Assembly (NCBI GenBank): GCA_963723235.1
Contig: CAVRPV010000006.1
Location: 186,001 to 250,000 of the forward strand
DNA from: CAIRTM01 sp963723235
GTDB lineage: Bacteria; Desulfobacterota; WTBG01; CAIYCZ01; CAIRTM01
Direction of reading: 5' to 3'
Length of the DNA stretch: 64,000 nucleotides
Of the stretch, positions 9,316 through 18,631 are shown piece by piece. The notes under the pieces were generated by a model. It did not search any database, was not told the origin of the DNA, and was given only the letters and a program-made list of their open reading frames with translations. How positions within the stretch are numbered: position 1 is the stretch's first letter; each line of letters starts with the position of its first letter. The translations under genes were made by a program, and so were the position numbers.

Positions 9316-11121
9316 TCATTGGCCGGTGGAACTATCCCCAGGAGAGCCCGGTTCTGTCGGTCTCAAGGCATCGTAGGCAGTCCAGATGCCGGCCTTCAGG
9401 CTCTGGGCGCGCTGCTGAGCAGCCGCCAATGATTTCTGCCGGTCTGCCGGCACGGTTCCTTCATCCACGAGCGCCAAACCGCGCTTTAAAAGCTCAATCT
9501 GCAGGTCCGTCCCGCTCCTGTAGTACAACGTTCCGGCCAGCAAATCCTTGCGATCATCACCGGGACTGTACTTCAGGCGCAGAGGCTCAGCGGACAAAAC
9601 CTCCTTGATTCCGGCACTGACAACATCGCGGTTCTCTTCGGGCAAACGGATACCGGACAATCTAACCAGGCGCTGCACACCTTCAACCTCAATGACAAGC
9701 GTGCTCCCTTTCTCAGGAACAGCAACAAGCGTGACAGGAAAAATTGACACATACTGTATACGCGCAAGCAGTTCCCGGGGTATATTCGCATAGGCATTGG
9801 TCAGGTTAAGCTCATTCCCGGAATCTGTATAAGCAAATAGCTTCGTAACCTTTGCGCCCTGATCTGCAGAGCTATCCGGTGGCTCCACTGCAGCAGGGGC
9901 CTGTCCAGCGCCTGAAACAGGTTCGGATAAAGCAGGAGTCTCGGAAAGCGCCCCCGGCTGAGCTGATCCGTCAGCTGCAATCTCAGATTCAACAAGCGCG
10001 GGCTCCGCAACAGGTCCGGCTACATACGGCATCGCTTCCTCGGCCATGTGGCCCTGGTCAGATTCGGGAAGCGTCGGTTCAGCTTCAGGTTCGAGCCCGC
10101 CCGGTTGCGCTTCATCCTGTTCGGTGCGCACGACAAGAACATCGCTTCCGCCCTGCTGCTTATAGGCACGGGCGAGTTCATCAGCCTGAGCGCGTTCTTG
10201 AAATTTCCCCATCCTGACGCGGTACAGTTTCTTCCCCTCAGAGGTATCATAGGTCACAATATAGGGCTCAAACCCCTTGGAGCGAACCTTGCCGGCGTAG
10301 CTTTCGGCTGCCCTCAGGGTTTCACGCACGCATACCTGCACGGTAAAAAAATAGCCTGAACCCGCACCCGGCTCCGGCGCGGCAGACGCAGACGCTTCGG
10401 GCTCTGCGGCCATGCCACCATGGCTCTCGGCCGGAGACAGCACGACCAGATAATCGCCTTGTTCCCGCTCAGCGTAATCCCGACCGGCCTGCTCAGCCTG
10501 TGCGCGGGTTTCATAACTGCCAATACGGATTCTGTAAACCGGTTTGACATCTTTGGCGTCAGGCCCAAGAACAAACACTGGATAACCCTTCCGGTGCAGC
10601 CGGTCGACAAGCTCCTGCGCAACACGCCTGTCTGCTTTTGCAGCTATCTGCACAGTATAGAATTCGCGCTCATCGGCCGCTGCTTCCGGCTGCATCAAGG
10701 CTGGCGTACTGACGGGAACGCCTGAAGAGGCTTTCTCCACCGATGCAGAGGCTTTCCCCGGAAGACCTTCCATCCCGGGGCTTACCGGAACAGGATGCAG
10801 CACAGTCGGCACCACAAAACATTCCCGCTGTTCATGCTTCCGGTAGTCCTGCGCGGCCATATCGGCTTGCTCTCGAGTCGCAAACCGGCCGAAACGCACT
10901 TTATATATCATCTTACCATCCGCGACTGCCTGGCTCTCAAAATAGGCCTCATAGCCGCGTGCGCTCATGCGGTTCACCACGGCCCTGGCCGCAGGTTCAA
11001 ATGAAACCGTCTCCACCTGAATGGTATACGGTGAGTCCTGCCCGGCACGCACAAGGCGTGTCGCAAGGCAATTCAACGCCAGAAAGCACAGACTGCAGAA
11101 AAAAATATTTTTCAAAAACAT
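9316..11121 (-). CDS. Exported protein with three SPOR domains and SNase-like tail
   Basis: A signal peptide (to about residue 26) is followed by three SPOR domains near residues 30-105, 150-225 and 255-335; each has the pattern Y/F-T-I/V-Q-V, R-G-Y-x-x-Y/V and Y-R-V-R-x-G-x-F. SPOR domains bind denuded glycan at division septa. After an acidic, proline-rich linker comes Y-T-D-S-G-N-E-L-N-L-T-N (DUF4124-like) and then a thermonuclease-like barrel with V-R-L-S-G-I-R-L-P-E, L-L-K-R-G-L-A-L-V and A-Q-S-L-K-A-G-I-W. The usual D-G-D-T loop of active nucleases is not evident, so catalysis is doubtful. A septal or peptidoglycan-linked role is inferred. Confidence 0.75.
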   Translation of the reverse strand: MFLKNIFFCSLCFLALNCLATRLVRAGQDSPYTIQVETVSFEPAARAVVNRMSARGYEAYFESQAVADGKMIYKVRFGRFATREQADMAAQDYRKHEQRECFVVPTVLHPVPVSPGMEGLPGKASASVEKASSGVPVSTPALMQPEAAADEREFYTVQIAAKADRRVAQELVDRLHRKGYPVFVLGPDAKDVKPVYRIRIGSYETRAQAEQAGRDYAEREQGDYLVVLSPAESHGGMAAEPEASASAAPEPGAGSGYFFTVQVCVRETLRAAESYAGKVRSKGFEPYIVTYDTSEGKKLYRVRMGKFQERAQADELARAYKQQGGSDVLVVRTEQDEAQPGGLEPEAEPTLPESDQGHMAEEAMPYVAGPVAEPALVESEIAADGSAQPGALSETPALSEPVSGAGQAPAAVEPPDSSADQGAKVTKLFAYTDSGNELNLTNAYANIPRELLARIQYVSIFPVTLVAVPEKGSTLVIEVEGVQRLVRLSGIRLPEENRDVVSAGIKEVLSAEPLRLKYSPGDDRKDLLAGTLYYRSGTDLQIELLKRGLALVDEGTVPADRQKSLAAAQQRAQSLKAGIWTAYDALRPTEPGSPGDSSTGQ

Positions 11122-11295
11122 AGCATTAACCCGAAACGCCTGCTGCCAAAACCGTGCTTTTCACTATACATTTACGACCGAAAGCTTTCAAGCATTTTAT
11201 AAACCGTGCTGATGGTTGCGAATAAACAACAGCACGACACTGCACCATCAAAAAGTAATGACATGGCTTTTGCAATAATTCGTGCAATGCTCAAC

Positions 11296-11447
11296 CAGGC
11301 TGCTCAAAAATGACCGTGTGCAAGGCGCGCGCTGCCTGGTGGCACCTGCGTGCAGGACATACTGAGGAATGCGGCATACTTTCCGTACACCGCAGTGAAC
11401 CCGCCATAGCGCAACAACACAACACATGGCTGTTTTTCAACTGCCTG
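11296..11447. repeat. Palindromic interspersed repeat, copy 1
   Basis: Fills most of the 326-base gap 11122-11447; nothing else is evident there. The ends are inverted copies (CAGGCTGCTCAAAAATG on the left; TGTTTTTCAACTGCCTG on the right). The core reads GTGCAAGGCGCGCG, with an imperfect hairpin around GCGGCATAC/GTACACCGC. The right end touches the stop codon of the ychF-like gene (TAA at 11448-11450). Confidence 0.8.
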
Positions 11448-12518
11448 TTACACTTTAAAACGGATATTGAGTATATCGCCATCTTCGACGATATAGTCTT
11501 TGCCCTTCAGATACATCTTGCCGACGGACTTGAGGGCGTTTTCATCACCATGTTCCATGAGATCGGCATACTTAAAAGTCTCTGCCCGGATAAAGCCGCG
11601 CTGCAGATCGGAATGAATCACCCCGGCTGCTTCCGGCGCGAAAGAACCCGCGCGCAGCAGCCACTGGCGGACCTCATCCGTGCCCACGGTAAAAAACGAT
11701 ATCAGGCCCAGGGCCTTGATGCACAACGCGCTTAACTGCTCAAGCGCCGAATGCTGAATGCCCAGCCCGGTCAAAAATTCACGACGTTCATCCTCGGACT
11801 CAAGCGCGGCCACCTCGGCCTCCAGCCGCGCCGAGACCTGCATGACCTCCATGCGATCGCGTGCGCACAGCGGCGCGAGGCGCTCAATCAGGGAGGTGTC
11901 TTCAAGCGCGCCATCACCCACGTTGATCACCAGCACCATTTCCTTGAGAGTAATGAACGGATAACTGCGAATGAGCTGGGCATCTTCGGGCGCGATCGCC
12001 ATGAGCCGCAGGGGCTGCTCGGCTTCCAGGTGCGTTTTCATGCGCTCAAGCAGTTCCTGTTCCTTGAGCTGGCGCTCATCCTTGACTTTCTTAATGGCAA
12101 TTGCCAGGCGCTCAAGCCGGGTTTCCACGAAAACAAGATCGTGCAGCAGAAGCTCGCTGTTGATCATTTCAATGTCGCGCAGCGCGTCAACCGACCCTTC
12201 CGCATGATACACCGCATCATCCTCAAAAGCGCGCACAACATGGCAGATCGCATCAAGGTCGAGAATATCCTTAAACACCTCCCCGCGCACGATCGTCTCA
12301 CGCTCAATTTTCGGCAACAGGGCCAGATCAATGCGTGCCTGCACCTCCTTGCGGGGCTGATACATCTGGACGAGTTTTTCGAAACGGGGGTCACGCAGAT
12401 TAGCCGTGCCGATCAGGACTTTTTTCTGATCAGTCTGGCTGGATGGCTGCGCACCGGTCAAAATTGAAAAAAGCGTTTTTTTGCCTGTTTGCGGCAGCCC
12501 GATAATGCCTGCTTTCAT
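11448..12518 (-). CDS. ychF: Divergent YchF/Obg-family GTPase-like protein
   Basis: 356 residues, close to YchF length (about 363). The P-loop G-L-P-Q-T-G-K-K-T lies at residues 7-15, and the C-terminal TGS/DUF933 region is typical: F-T-V-G-T-D-E-V, G-V-I-H-S-D-L-Q-R-G-F-I-R-A-E and a final D-I-L-N-I-R-F. Between them a helical arm (about 130-200) is present. The G3 D-x-A-G motif expected after the P-loop is replaced by I-D-L-A-L-L-P, and G4 is only I-N-V-G-D-G. It may therefore be a paralogue with altered nucleotide binding rather than true YchF. YchF proteins bind ribosomes and respond to stress. Confidence 0.75.
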   Translation of the reverse strand: MKAGIIGLPQTGKKTLFSILTGAQPSSQTDQKKVLIGTANLRDPRFEKLVQMYQPRKEVQARIDLALLPKIERETIVRGEVFKDILDLDAICHVVRAFEDDAVYHAEGSVDALRDIEMINSELLLHDLVFVETRLERLAIAIKKVKDERQLKEQELLERMKTHLEAEQPLRLMAIAPEDAQLIRSYPFITLKEMVLVINVGDGALEDTSLIERLAPLCARDRMEVMQVSARLEAEVAALESEDERREFLTGLGIQHSALEQLSALCIKALGLISFFTVGTDEVRQWLLRAGSFAPEAAGVIHSDLQRGFIRAETFKYADLMEHGDENALKSVGKMYLKGKDYIVEDGDILNIRFKV

Positions 12519-12584
12519 ATGGTAGTGATCCTTTCAAAAAAAATAATGCAACTAGGGCATTTTTCTAAATATTTTAACCCGATT

Positions 12585-12670
12585 GTCATTTCGAAACGAG
12601 CAGAGCGAGTGAGAAATCTTTGTTTTTGCACAAGCAAAACGGCAAGATATCTCCCTGCGGTCGAGATGAC
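12585..12670. repeat. Second-type palindromic repeat (GTCATTTCGA family)
   Basis: In the 378-base gap 12519-12896. The ends GTCATTTCGA (12585-12594) and TCGAGATGAC (12661-12670) are inverted, as are the inner segments GTGAGAAATCT and AGATATCTCCCT. It resembles a widespread class of intergenic palindromes carrying GAGCGAAGCGAG-like text. It is unrelated to the GATGCAAGGCGCGC family. The rest of the gap holds a promoter (12811-12839) and nothing else I can identify. Confidence 0.65.
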
Positions 12671-12810
12671 ACTACATGTACGGTTATAATAAAAATGAAA
12701 ATTCTCTCATCATTCAACGGCTTGTTAAGCGTATCACAATGATAGTTCCAGATTTTTACAGCTTCGTCCACATATAATTCATGCTGCGCACATCCGCATC
12801 TGCCTGTATC

Positions 12811-12839
12811 TTGACACTGCGGCGCCAAACCGTTATGGT
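12811..12839 (+). promoter_or_regulatory. sigma-70-like promoter for the radical SAM gene
   Basis: TTGACA (12811-12816), 17 bases, then TATGGT (12834-12839), about 58 bases before the ATG at 12897. The -35 is perfect and the -10 matches four of six. Confidence 0.5.
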
Positions 12840-12896
12840 CAATGCATACCAGGCTCCGGCCTGCAACCGAAACTGACGCGCACGCAGAAAAGAGCA

Positions 12897-13874
12897 ATGA
12901 CCACAGACTGGAAACCCGGATATATTCTTCTGCACGAACAGGGCCTGCTTGTGAAGCGGGCCCTGGCTCTGCAGGCACTTTTTAATCCCTGCCGCCTGTG
13001 CCCGCGGCGCTGCGGGGTTGACCGCCTTGCCGGGGAGCGCGGTTTCTGTGGGGCCGGCGCCCACGTACAGGTGGCAAAAGCCCTGCCACACATGGGCGAG
13101 GAGCCGGTCATTTCAGGAAAGCGCGGCGCCGGCACCATTTTCTTTACGCATTGTAACCTGCGCTGCCTCTTCTGCCAGAATTATCAGATCAGCCATGAGC
13201 ATCTGGGCCGCGAGGTCGGCCCAGAAGAACTTGCGGACATAATGCTTGACCTGCAAAACCGCGGATGCCACAACATCAGCCTTGTATCAGGTGCCCATTT
13301 CCTACCGGGCATTGTCGAGGCTCTTGTGCTGGCAGCCGATCGCGGCCTGAACGTACCGCTGGTCTACAACTCCAACGGCTATGAAAGCCCGCAGGTTCTG
13401 CGCCTGCTGGACGGCATTATCGACGTGTATCTGCCGGATGCCAAGTACTATAGCGATGCCATGGCCCAGAGCTGCTCAGACGCTCCGGCCTATCACCGGA
13501 TCAACATGGCCGCGCTGCAGGAGATGCTGCGCCAGACCGGCCATCTGGAAACAAACGAACATGACATCGCAATGCGGGGCCTGATTATCCGGCACCTGGT
13601 GCTGCCGGGCGGACTGGGCGACACGCAGCGCGTGCTGCGGGCAATCAAAAAAAACCTGGGGCCGTTCGTAACGTTAAGCCTGATGGGTCAATACACCCCC
13701 TGCTTCAAAACTGCCGGCCACCCGGTGCTGGGCCGGCGCATCAGAGCTGAGGAATACCGCACGGCATGCGCAATGCTGGTCGAACTCGGATTTGAAAACG
13801 GCTGGTTCCAGGAATGCGCACACGAGGACCGCTCGTTTGTGCCGGATTTCAGCCGGCCGGACTCCTGGAACTAA
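12897..13874 (+). CDS. Radical SAM protein, PflX/COG1313 type
   Basis: 325 residues with the radical SAM cluster C-N-L-R-C-L-F-C (Cys 86, 90, 93) and an upstream four-cysteine block C-R-L-C-P-R-R-C-G...C (32, 35, 39, 51) that is characteristic of PflX-like proteins. These resemble pyruvate formate-lyase activating enzymes, but no glycyl-radical enzyme is encoded nearby, so the substrate is unknown. The C-terminus has the family's L-M-G-Q-Y motif. It is the only plus-strand gene between 3 and 28 kb and is convergent with gspD. Confidence 0.85.
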   Translation: MTTDWKPGYILLHEQGLLVKRALALQALFNPCRLCPRRCGVDRLAGERGFCGAGAHVQVAKALPHMGEEPVISGKRGAGTIFFTHCNLRCLFCQNYQISHEHLGREVGPEELADIMLDLQNRGCHNISLVSGAHFLPGIVEALVLAADRGLNVPLVYNSNGYESPQVLRLLDGIIDVYLPDAKYYSDAMAQSCSDAPAYHRINMAALQEMLRQTGHLETNEHDIAMRGLIIRHLVLPGGLGDTQRVLRAIKKNLGPFVTLSLMGQYTPCFKTAGHPVLGRRIRAEEYRTACAMLVELGFENGWFQECAHEDRSFVPDFSRPDSWN

Positions 13875-13898
13875 CAAGCTGTTGATTCCAACCCATTG

Positions 13899-13919
13899 CA
13901 TTGCCCGCATCCGGCAATG
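13899..13919. other. Small hairpin between convergent genes
   Basis: CATTGCC (13899-13905) pairs with GGCAATG (13913-13919) in the 73-base gap between the radical SAM gene and gspD. No T-run follows, so it is only a weak terminator candidate. Confidence 0.25.
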
Positions 13920-13947
13920 AACACGGCAGCCCGTTCGGAGTCCTTAA

Positions 13948-16382
13948 TTATGGAGTTACCTTCTCCGTATCCTTATAGGCATCCCAGTACTCATCGCTCC
14001 TGTTGATAAGATGGCGGATGTTTTTCATCTTTGATTTCATCCCGTTGGTAACCAGGTCAACCTCTTCAAAGTTAGCGACCACATGCGGGGTCAGCAGCAA
14101 GATGAGCTCGGTTTTTGAATTGTCGGATTTAGTAGTGCCGAACAGCCAGCCGATCAACGGTATGGCGGACAAATACGGTATGCCCGTCTCCGATCCGCTG
14201 GCCGAGTCCTGAATAAGCCCCCCGATCACGATCGTCTGGCCGTCCTGAACGACCAGGCTCGTCTCGGCTATGCGGTTGGTGATAATCGGCGATTCAATAC
14301 CGCTGGTCAAATTCAGCTTGGGTTTGCTCACCTCCTGGCTGACGTCCATGGCCACCAGGCCGCGCTCATTGATGCGCGGCGTCACGCTGAGGATAACGCC
14401 GGTGGAACGGTATTCAATATTGCGCGACGTCTGGGTATCGGCCTGCTGGTCTAACGGTACATATTCGCTGGTAACAAGGGGCACCTCTTCGCCGACCTCA
14501 ATGCGGGCCTCCATGTTGTCAACGGCAAGGATATGCGGCGAGGAAAGGATATTGAGCTTGTTCTGGCTTGCCTGCGCCTGAATAAATACCTTGAGTTCAT
14601 CCGAAGAGAACAGGTAGGAAAAGCCGCCGCCAAGCGCTTCGGTGAAATCACCATCCGGCGGTTTGGGGATTGTGCCCAGGAGCCGCTTATTTTTGACGCC
14701 GATCAGTTGATCGCCGTCATAGCCGCCGATGCTGCCTTTGCTGAGCAGCGCCCACTCAACGCCGAACTCGGTATCGCCGCCCAGCGTCACCTCGGCGATC
14801 AGCACCTCGATCAGCACCTGGCGGGGAATCCTGTCCATCTCGACCATGGTACGCTTAATGATCTCATAATCCCTAGGAATAGCCCGCACGATGATGGCAT
14901 TGGTCGGTATATCAGTCACGATGCTGACATCGGCCTCAAGCAGCGTCGAGGCTTCGCCCCCCTGGGACGACATGCCCCTGCCGCCCATGCTGCGGCGGTT
15001 GCTCCCTCGGTTGCTGCCGCGGTTGCTGCCGCGGTTGCTCCCTCGATTGCTGCCGCGGCTGCTGCCGCCACTGCCAAAGCTGCTGCTGCCACTGCCAAAG
15101 CTGCCGGAATCCTGTCCGCTGCGGCTGCTCTGCGAACCCTGCCGCGATGAAGAAAAGCCTCCCCGCGAATTCTGCCCGGTGCGGCTGCCAGCCCCCCCCG
15201 GGTGCGGCTCTGATAATCCTGGGCGCCCATCATGCCACCACCGCTGCTGCCGCCAACATAGACCTGATTGAGCACATCACCGATCTCCTCGGCTTTGCCG
15301 TTCTCGACAAAATAAATAAACACCTGCTCCGAGGCTGAATCATCAACGGTATCAAGCACCTCCACCCAGTGTTCAACGCGCTCAAAAATACCCGGAACTG
15401 AACTGACCGCCATCACACCGCCGACACGCTCAACCGGTATAAATTTCACCCCCAGACCTTTTTCAGGGGTCTTTTCAATACCGATCGATACAAAGATTTC
15501 TTCCAATTCAGCGGCAAGATCAATAGGGTTGGCATGCTCAACCTTGAAAAACCGTACCTGGTTATATGCAAACAAATCAATATCGATCTCCCTGATCAGG
15601 CCCAGGAGTTTGCGAATCGTCGCTGCACGCTCAATAATTACGATCAGATTACCCTTGGGATATTCAAAGGCATCGCCGCCCGGGCCCAAAAATTTTTTCA
15701 CCAGGGTTTCAACTTCCTTGGCACTGACATATTGCAACGGCACGATTTGAATCATCTGCCGGTCATAGGAAGGAACCTTTGCGATCTCACGGCCGATACT
15801 GAAATCAACAACCTGCTGTTTGGCCTCCTTGATCGGGATGATTTTATAAAAATCGTCGTATTTAATCATGGCGATATTATTCATCTCGAAAACGGTTTCC
15901 ATGATGGGCAGCACCCTGCTCTTATCAATTTGACCTGCCGTATGGATGTTGACACGTCCCTTGACGCGCTGGTCTATGATAAAATTGACACCCAGTAAAT
16001 CAGACATGGCATTGACGACTTCATAAATATCGGCGTCGTCAAAATTAAGCGAAACCATCTCCGGAGGGCTGTCGGCGACAGAGGCAGCCGTCCCTGGCCG
16101 GATAGATGATTTCTGTACGGCCGGGTCAGGATGAACCCCTGGTTTCGGCGAGGCTGCTTCCGGAGCCGTCGCCGGCTTCTGCGCAAGGACCACCGGCACA
16201 ACCGCGCTCTTGTCCATTGCAGACACATCGGACCCGGATGCCTGCGTGGCTGGGGGAGCATGCACCTCCGCGGCCGTTGTCACCTCAGGCAGAACCGGTT
16301 TCTGGGCCGCCGTTGTACCGGCGCAACCGGCACACATCAACAGCACAATAACAGCCAACGATACTCGTATTTTTATTTTCAT
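13948..16382 (-). CDS. gspD: Type II secretion secretin GspD (one frameshift)
   Basis: Outer-membrane secretin of the T2SS. The N-terminal part has a signal peptide ending at a Cys (M-C-A-G-C), an alanine/proline linker, then N0-N3 domains (N0 from V-S-L-N-F-D-D-A-D). The C-terminal part holds the secretin core: T-G-V-I-L-S-V-T-P-R-I-N and V-V-Q-D-G-Q-T-I-V-I-G-G-L. Between lies a Ser/Gly/Arg/Asn-rich insertion encoded partly by a 12-bp tandem repeat. The frame breaks in a run of eight C (15192-15199, G8 in sense); adding one base restores the frame through R-G-G-A-G-S-R-T-G-Q and gives about 811 residues. It is the last gene of the gsp cluster; its ATG follows the gspM stop by two bases. Confidence 0.88.
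14996..15067 (-). repeat. 12-bp tandem repeat in gspD
   Basis: Six adjacent 12-base units, plus-strand text CGGTTGCTSCCK with small variations, encode repeated Gly-Ser-Asn-Arg in the N3-domain loop of GspD. Length polymorphism between strains would be expected here. Confidence 0.8.
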
Positions 16383-16384
16383 GC

Positions 16385-16951
16385 TCAGCTTCCCGTTTCC
16401 TCTTTTTTCATATATCCCGCGATTTTCGCTGTAACCGTAATCTCTCGCGGCTGGCGCCTGTTTTTAACCCTGATTTGCAACTCCGGAATTGTCAAAAGTT
16501 TCTGGTTGCTTTCAATCTGACTGATAAATTTTGTTAAACGGGTCAGGTCTGATTCAAAAATTACCTGAATAGGAACGCCAACAAAAGAATCGGCCCCCTC
16601 GGCATCCATGACCCGCACGGTTCGAATACTCAGTTCGCTCTGGCGTGCGGCGCCGTCCACAATTTTCTGGATATCCGCAGCTGAAAGTTGAATTGTTTTG
16701 CCCTTGAACAGCCGCTCCTCTACCTGCTGCAGCCGGGCAGCGGTATCGGCATCCGCTCCGCCGCCGGTACGCGCGTCCTCATCAAGGGCAATGCTGTACT
16801 TGCGAATAAGCTTCGCATTGTTTGCAATATCCTGTTCGCGCAGGCTGATACGGTCAAAGAAGGGCGTGATCGCAAAAACCCACAGCAGAATCAGCGCAAT
16901 GATACTGCCGCCCAGAATAATGCTGCGCCTGTTGCGAGCCGACGCCGTCAT
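16385..16951 (-). CDS. gspM: Type II secretion protein GspM-like
   Basis: 188 residues: a short cytoplasmic N-terminus, one membrane helix (about 11-30, I-I-L-G-G-S-I-I-A-L-I-L-L-W-V-F), a coiled-coil stretch and a small alpha/beta ferredoxin-like periplasmic domain (about 90-180), as in GspM/PilO. It docks with GspL in the inner-membrane platform. The ATG overlaps the gspL stop as ATGA, showing translational coupling. Sequence similarity within this family is always low, so the name rests mainly on position and topology. Confidence 0.75.
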   Translation of the reverse strand: MTASARNRRSIILGGSIIALILLWVFAITPFFDRISLREQDIANNAKLIRKYSIALDEDARTGGGADADTAARLQQVEERLFKGKTIQLSAADIQKIVDGAARQSELSIRTVRVMDAEGADSFVGVPIQVIFESDLTRLTKFISQIESNQKLLTIPELQIRVKNRRQPREITVTAKIAGYMKKEETGS

Positions 16952-18525
16952 TGCGCCTCCTCTGTGGCCTGTTTCAGCTGCATTTCAAGCCGAAACTGTT
17001 CTTTTTTTAAACGCTGATCAGTGGTTATGGGAGACGCAAAACGTACATTTTGAAACAGCCCCGATTGTTCCAGAACCGGCAGCAGCTGCGAGGCCGAAAG
17101 CGCATAGCCGGAAAGCCTGACCTCACGCTGTGCGGAGCGGTAATTGAATTCCGTCAGCCAGGCATCATCGGGAATGATCTCCGTCAACTCACGCAGTATC
17201 TTCAATTTGCCGACATCATTACTTTTAATCCGCATAACCGCCTGATACTGTTTTTCAATCCGCGCGGACTCTTCCCGCCGGGCCTCTACAAGTTTATACT
17301 CGCGCGCAAGCTTGCCGAGCATTGCGGTGGTCGTGGCCTGTTCCATGGAACGGGCCACATCCCAGCGCAACGCCAGGGCCACGATGAGACCAGCCAGCAG
17401 GCAGGCGGCAACGCCGATCAACAACTTGCGCTTGCTCTTTCTGCGTCGCGAGCGCAGGGCCGGCGGAATCAAGTTGATATCCAGCCCTACGGTTGTAAGG
17501 CCTTTAAGCGCAAGGCTGGCCGGCACAAACAGCAGAGGCGCCACGTCCGCAGGGACTTCGCCCTGCTCAGGATCTGCGTGCAGCGGCACTGTGTTCATAA
17601 CGCTGAACTGTGCGCTCAGTTCCTCCGATAAACCAACCTGAAAATCACGATCCATCTCCCGGCCTGAAAAGACAAACCGCAAGGGGCGCTCATCAACCAG
17701 CTCAAAGGGCAGATGAATGCAGGCCTGCCGGCCATGGCGCAGCATTTCCTGCAACTGGGCCTCACCCGGCTCATGGGTCAGACAGGAAAAAACACGCGAA
17801 TAGTGCAGGACGCCGTCAGCAACTACATCAAGCTCATAGCGCTCGCTGTCAAGGTATTCAACCGGCAGCACAATCGGCGGCGGCCCATCCGGAGCCGGGG
17901 CATCGCTCTGTTCGGCAACATATTGCTGCAGCCCGGGGAAACGTCGGGCCAGCAGGCTCAGCACCCTCTGAACATGGGCATTGTGCATCAGGGCCGCTGC
18001 ATCAAATCCGGGCTCGAAATCCGGCGCAGGCACATATCCGTTCACCAGCGCAGTCGTTGTCAACTCAACACCCTGCAGCCGCATGTTGAGCTTTTTAAAA
18101 AGCTCTAACAGAAAATCAACCCGGGCGCGCGGCACAATGACCAGCATCACATACAGCTGGCCGCTTTCAGGCATCCGTCGCACGATATGACAATCATAAT
18201 ACACATCCTCTGAGCCGAAAGGGGAATGACGGTCAATATCATAGCCGATGGCGGCACGCACATCATCCTCGGCCGCAAGAGGCAGATGCACATAGTGGAT
18301 AAAGGCGTCTGAGCGCGGCAGAGCCGCGTATATATTGCCCCGGGTTGCGCGGTGATCTTTCAGAAAGCGCTCAAGATTGTGCAGGATAACGCCTTCCTTT
18401 TCATCTTCCCTGCAGTCAAGAAACGGCAAAATCCGGTAGCCGTCCAGAAAATAGCGCCGGATACCGTGCCGCGCGGCCACCATGAGCATTTCATTTTTCT
18501 TTAATACAATTCCAATGCTTCGCAT
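16948..18525 (-). CDS. gspL: Type II secretion protein GspL (PilM/PilN-like)
   Basis: 525 residues. Residues about 1-330 form an actin-like PilM/GspL cytoplasmic domain; the segment from L-P-L-A-A-E-D-D-V-R to the P-F-G motif matches this family. A membrane helix follows at about 365-385 (L-L-I-G-V-A-A-C-L-L-A-G-L-I-V-A-L-A-L), then a periplasmic PilN-like coiled coil and small domain. GspL anchors the GspE ATPase to the membrane. It lies between gspK and gspM; the 106-base gap to gspK shows no clear signal. Confidence 0.82.
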   Translation of the reverse strand: MRSIGIVLKKNEMLMVAARHGIRRYFLDGYRILPFLDCREDEKEGVILHNLERFLKDHRATRGNIYAALPRSDAFIHYVHLPLAAEDDVRAAIGYDIDRHSPFGSEDVYYDCHIVRRMPESGQLYVMLVIVPRARVDFLLELFKKLNMRLQGVELTTTALVNGYVPAPDFEPGFDAAALMHNAHVQRVLSLLARRFPGLQQYVAEQSDAPAPDGPPPIVLPVEYLDSERYELDVVADGVLHYSRVFSCLTHEPGEAQLQEMLRHGRQACIHLPFELVDERPLRFVFSGREMDRDFQVGLSEELSAQFSVMNTVPLHADPEQGEVPADVAPLLFVPASLALKGLTTVGLDINLIPPALRSRRRKSKRKLLIGVAACLLAGLIVALALRWDVARSMEQATTTAMLGKLAREYKLVEARREESARIEKQYQAVMRIKSNDVGKLKILRELTEIIPDDAWLTEFNYRSAQREVRLSGYALSASQLLPVLEQSGLFQNVRFASPITTDQRLKKEQFRLEMQLKQATEEAQ

Positions 18526-18631
18526 AATCTCTGAAAAAATATTCCGGATGAATTATTACGTGAACCTGCAAGCTCCTTCACGCAGGCACGGACCTCATTG
18601 TACTGTGCAATTGCCGCTATGGCAAATAATT

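Noticed and set aside
14996..15067. Possible CRISPR-like array
   Set aside because: The 12-base units are adjacent without spacers and encode Gly-Ser-Asn-Arg in frame within gspD.
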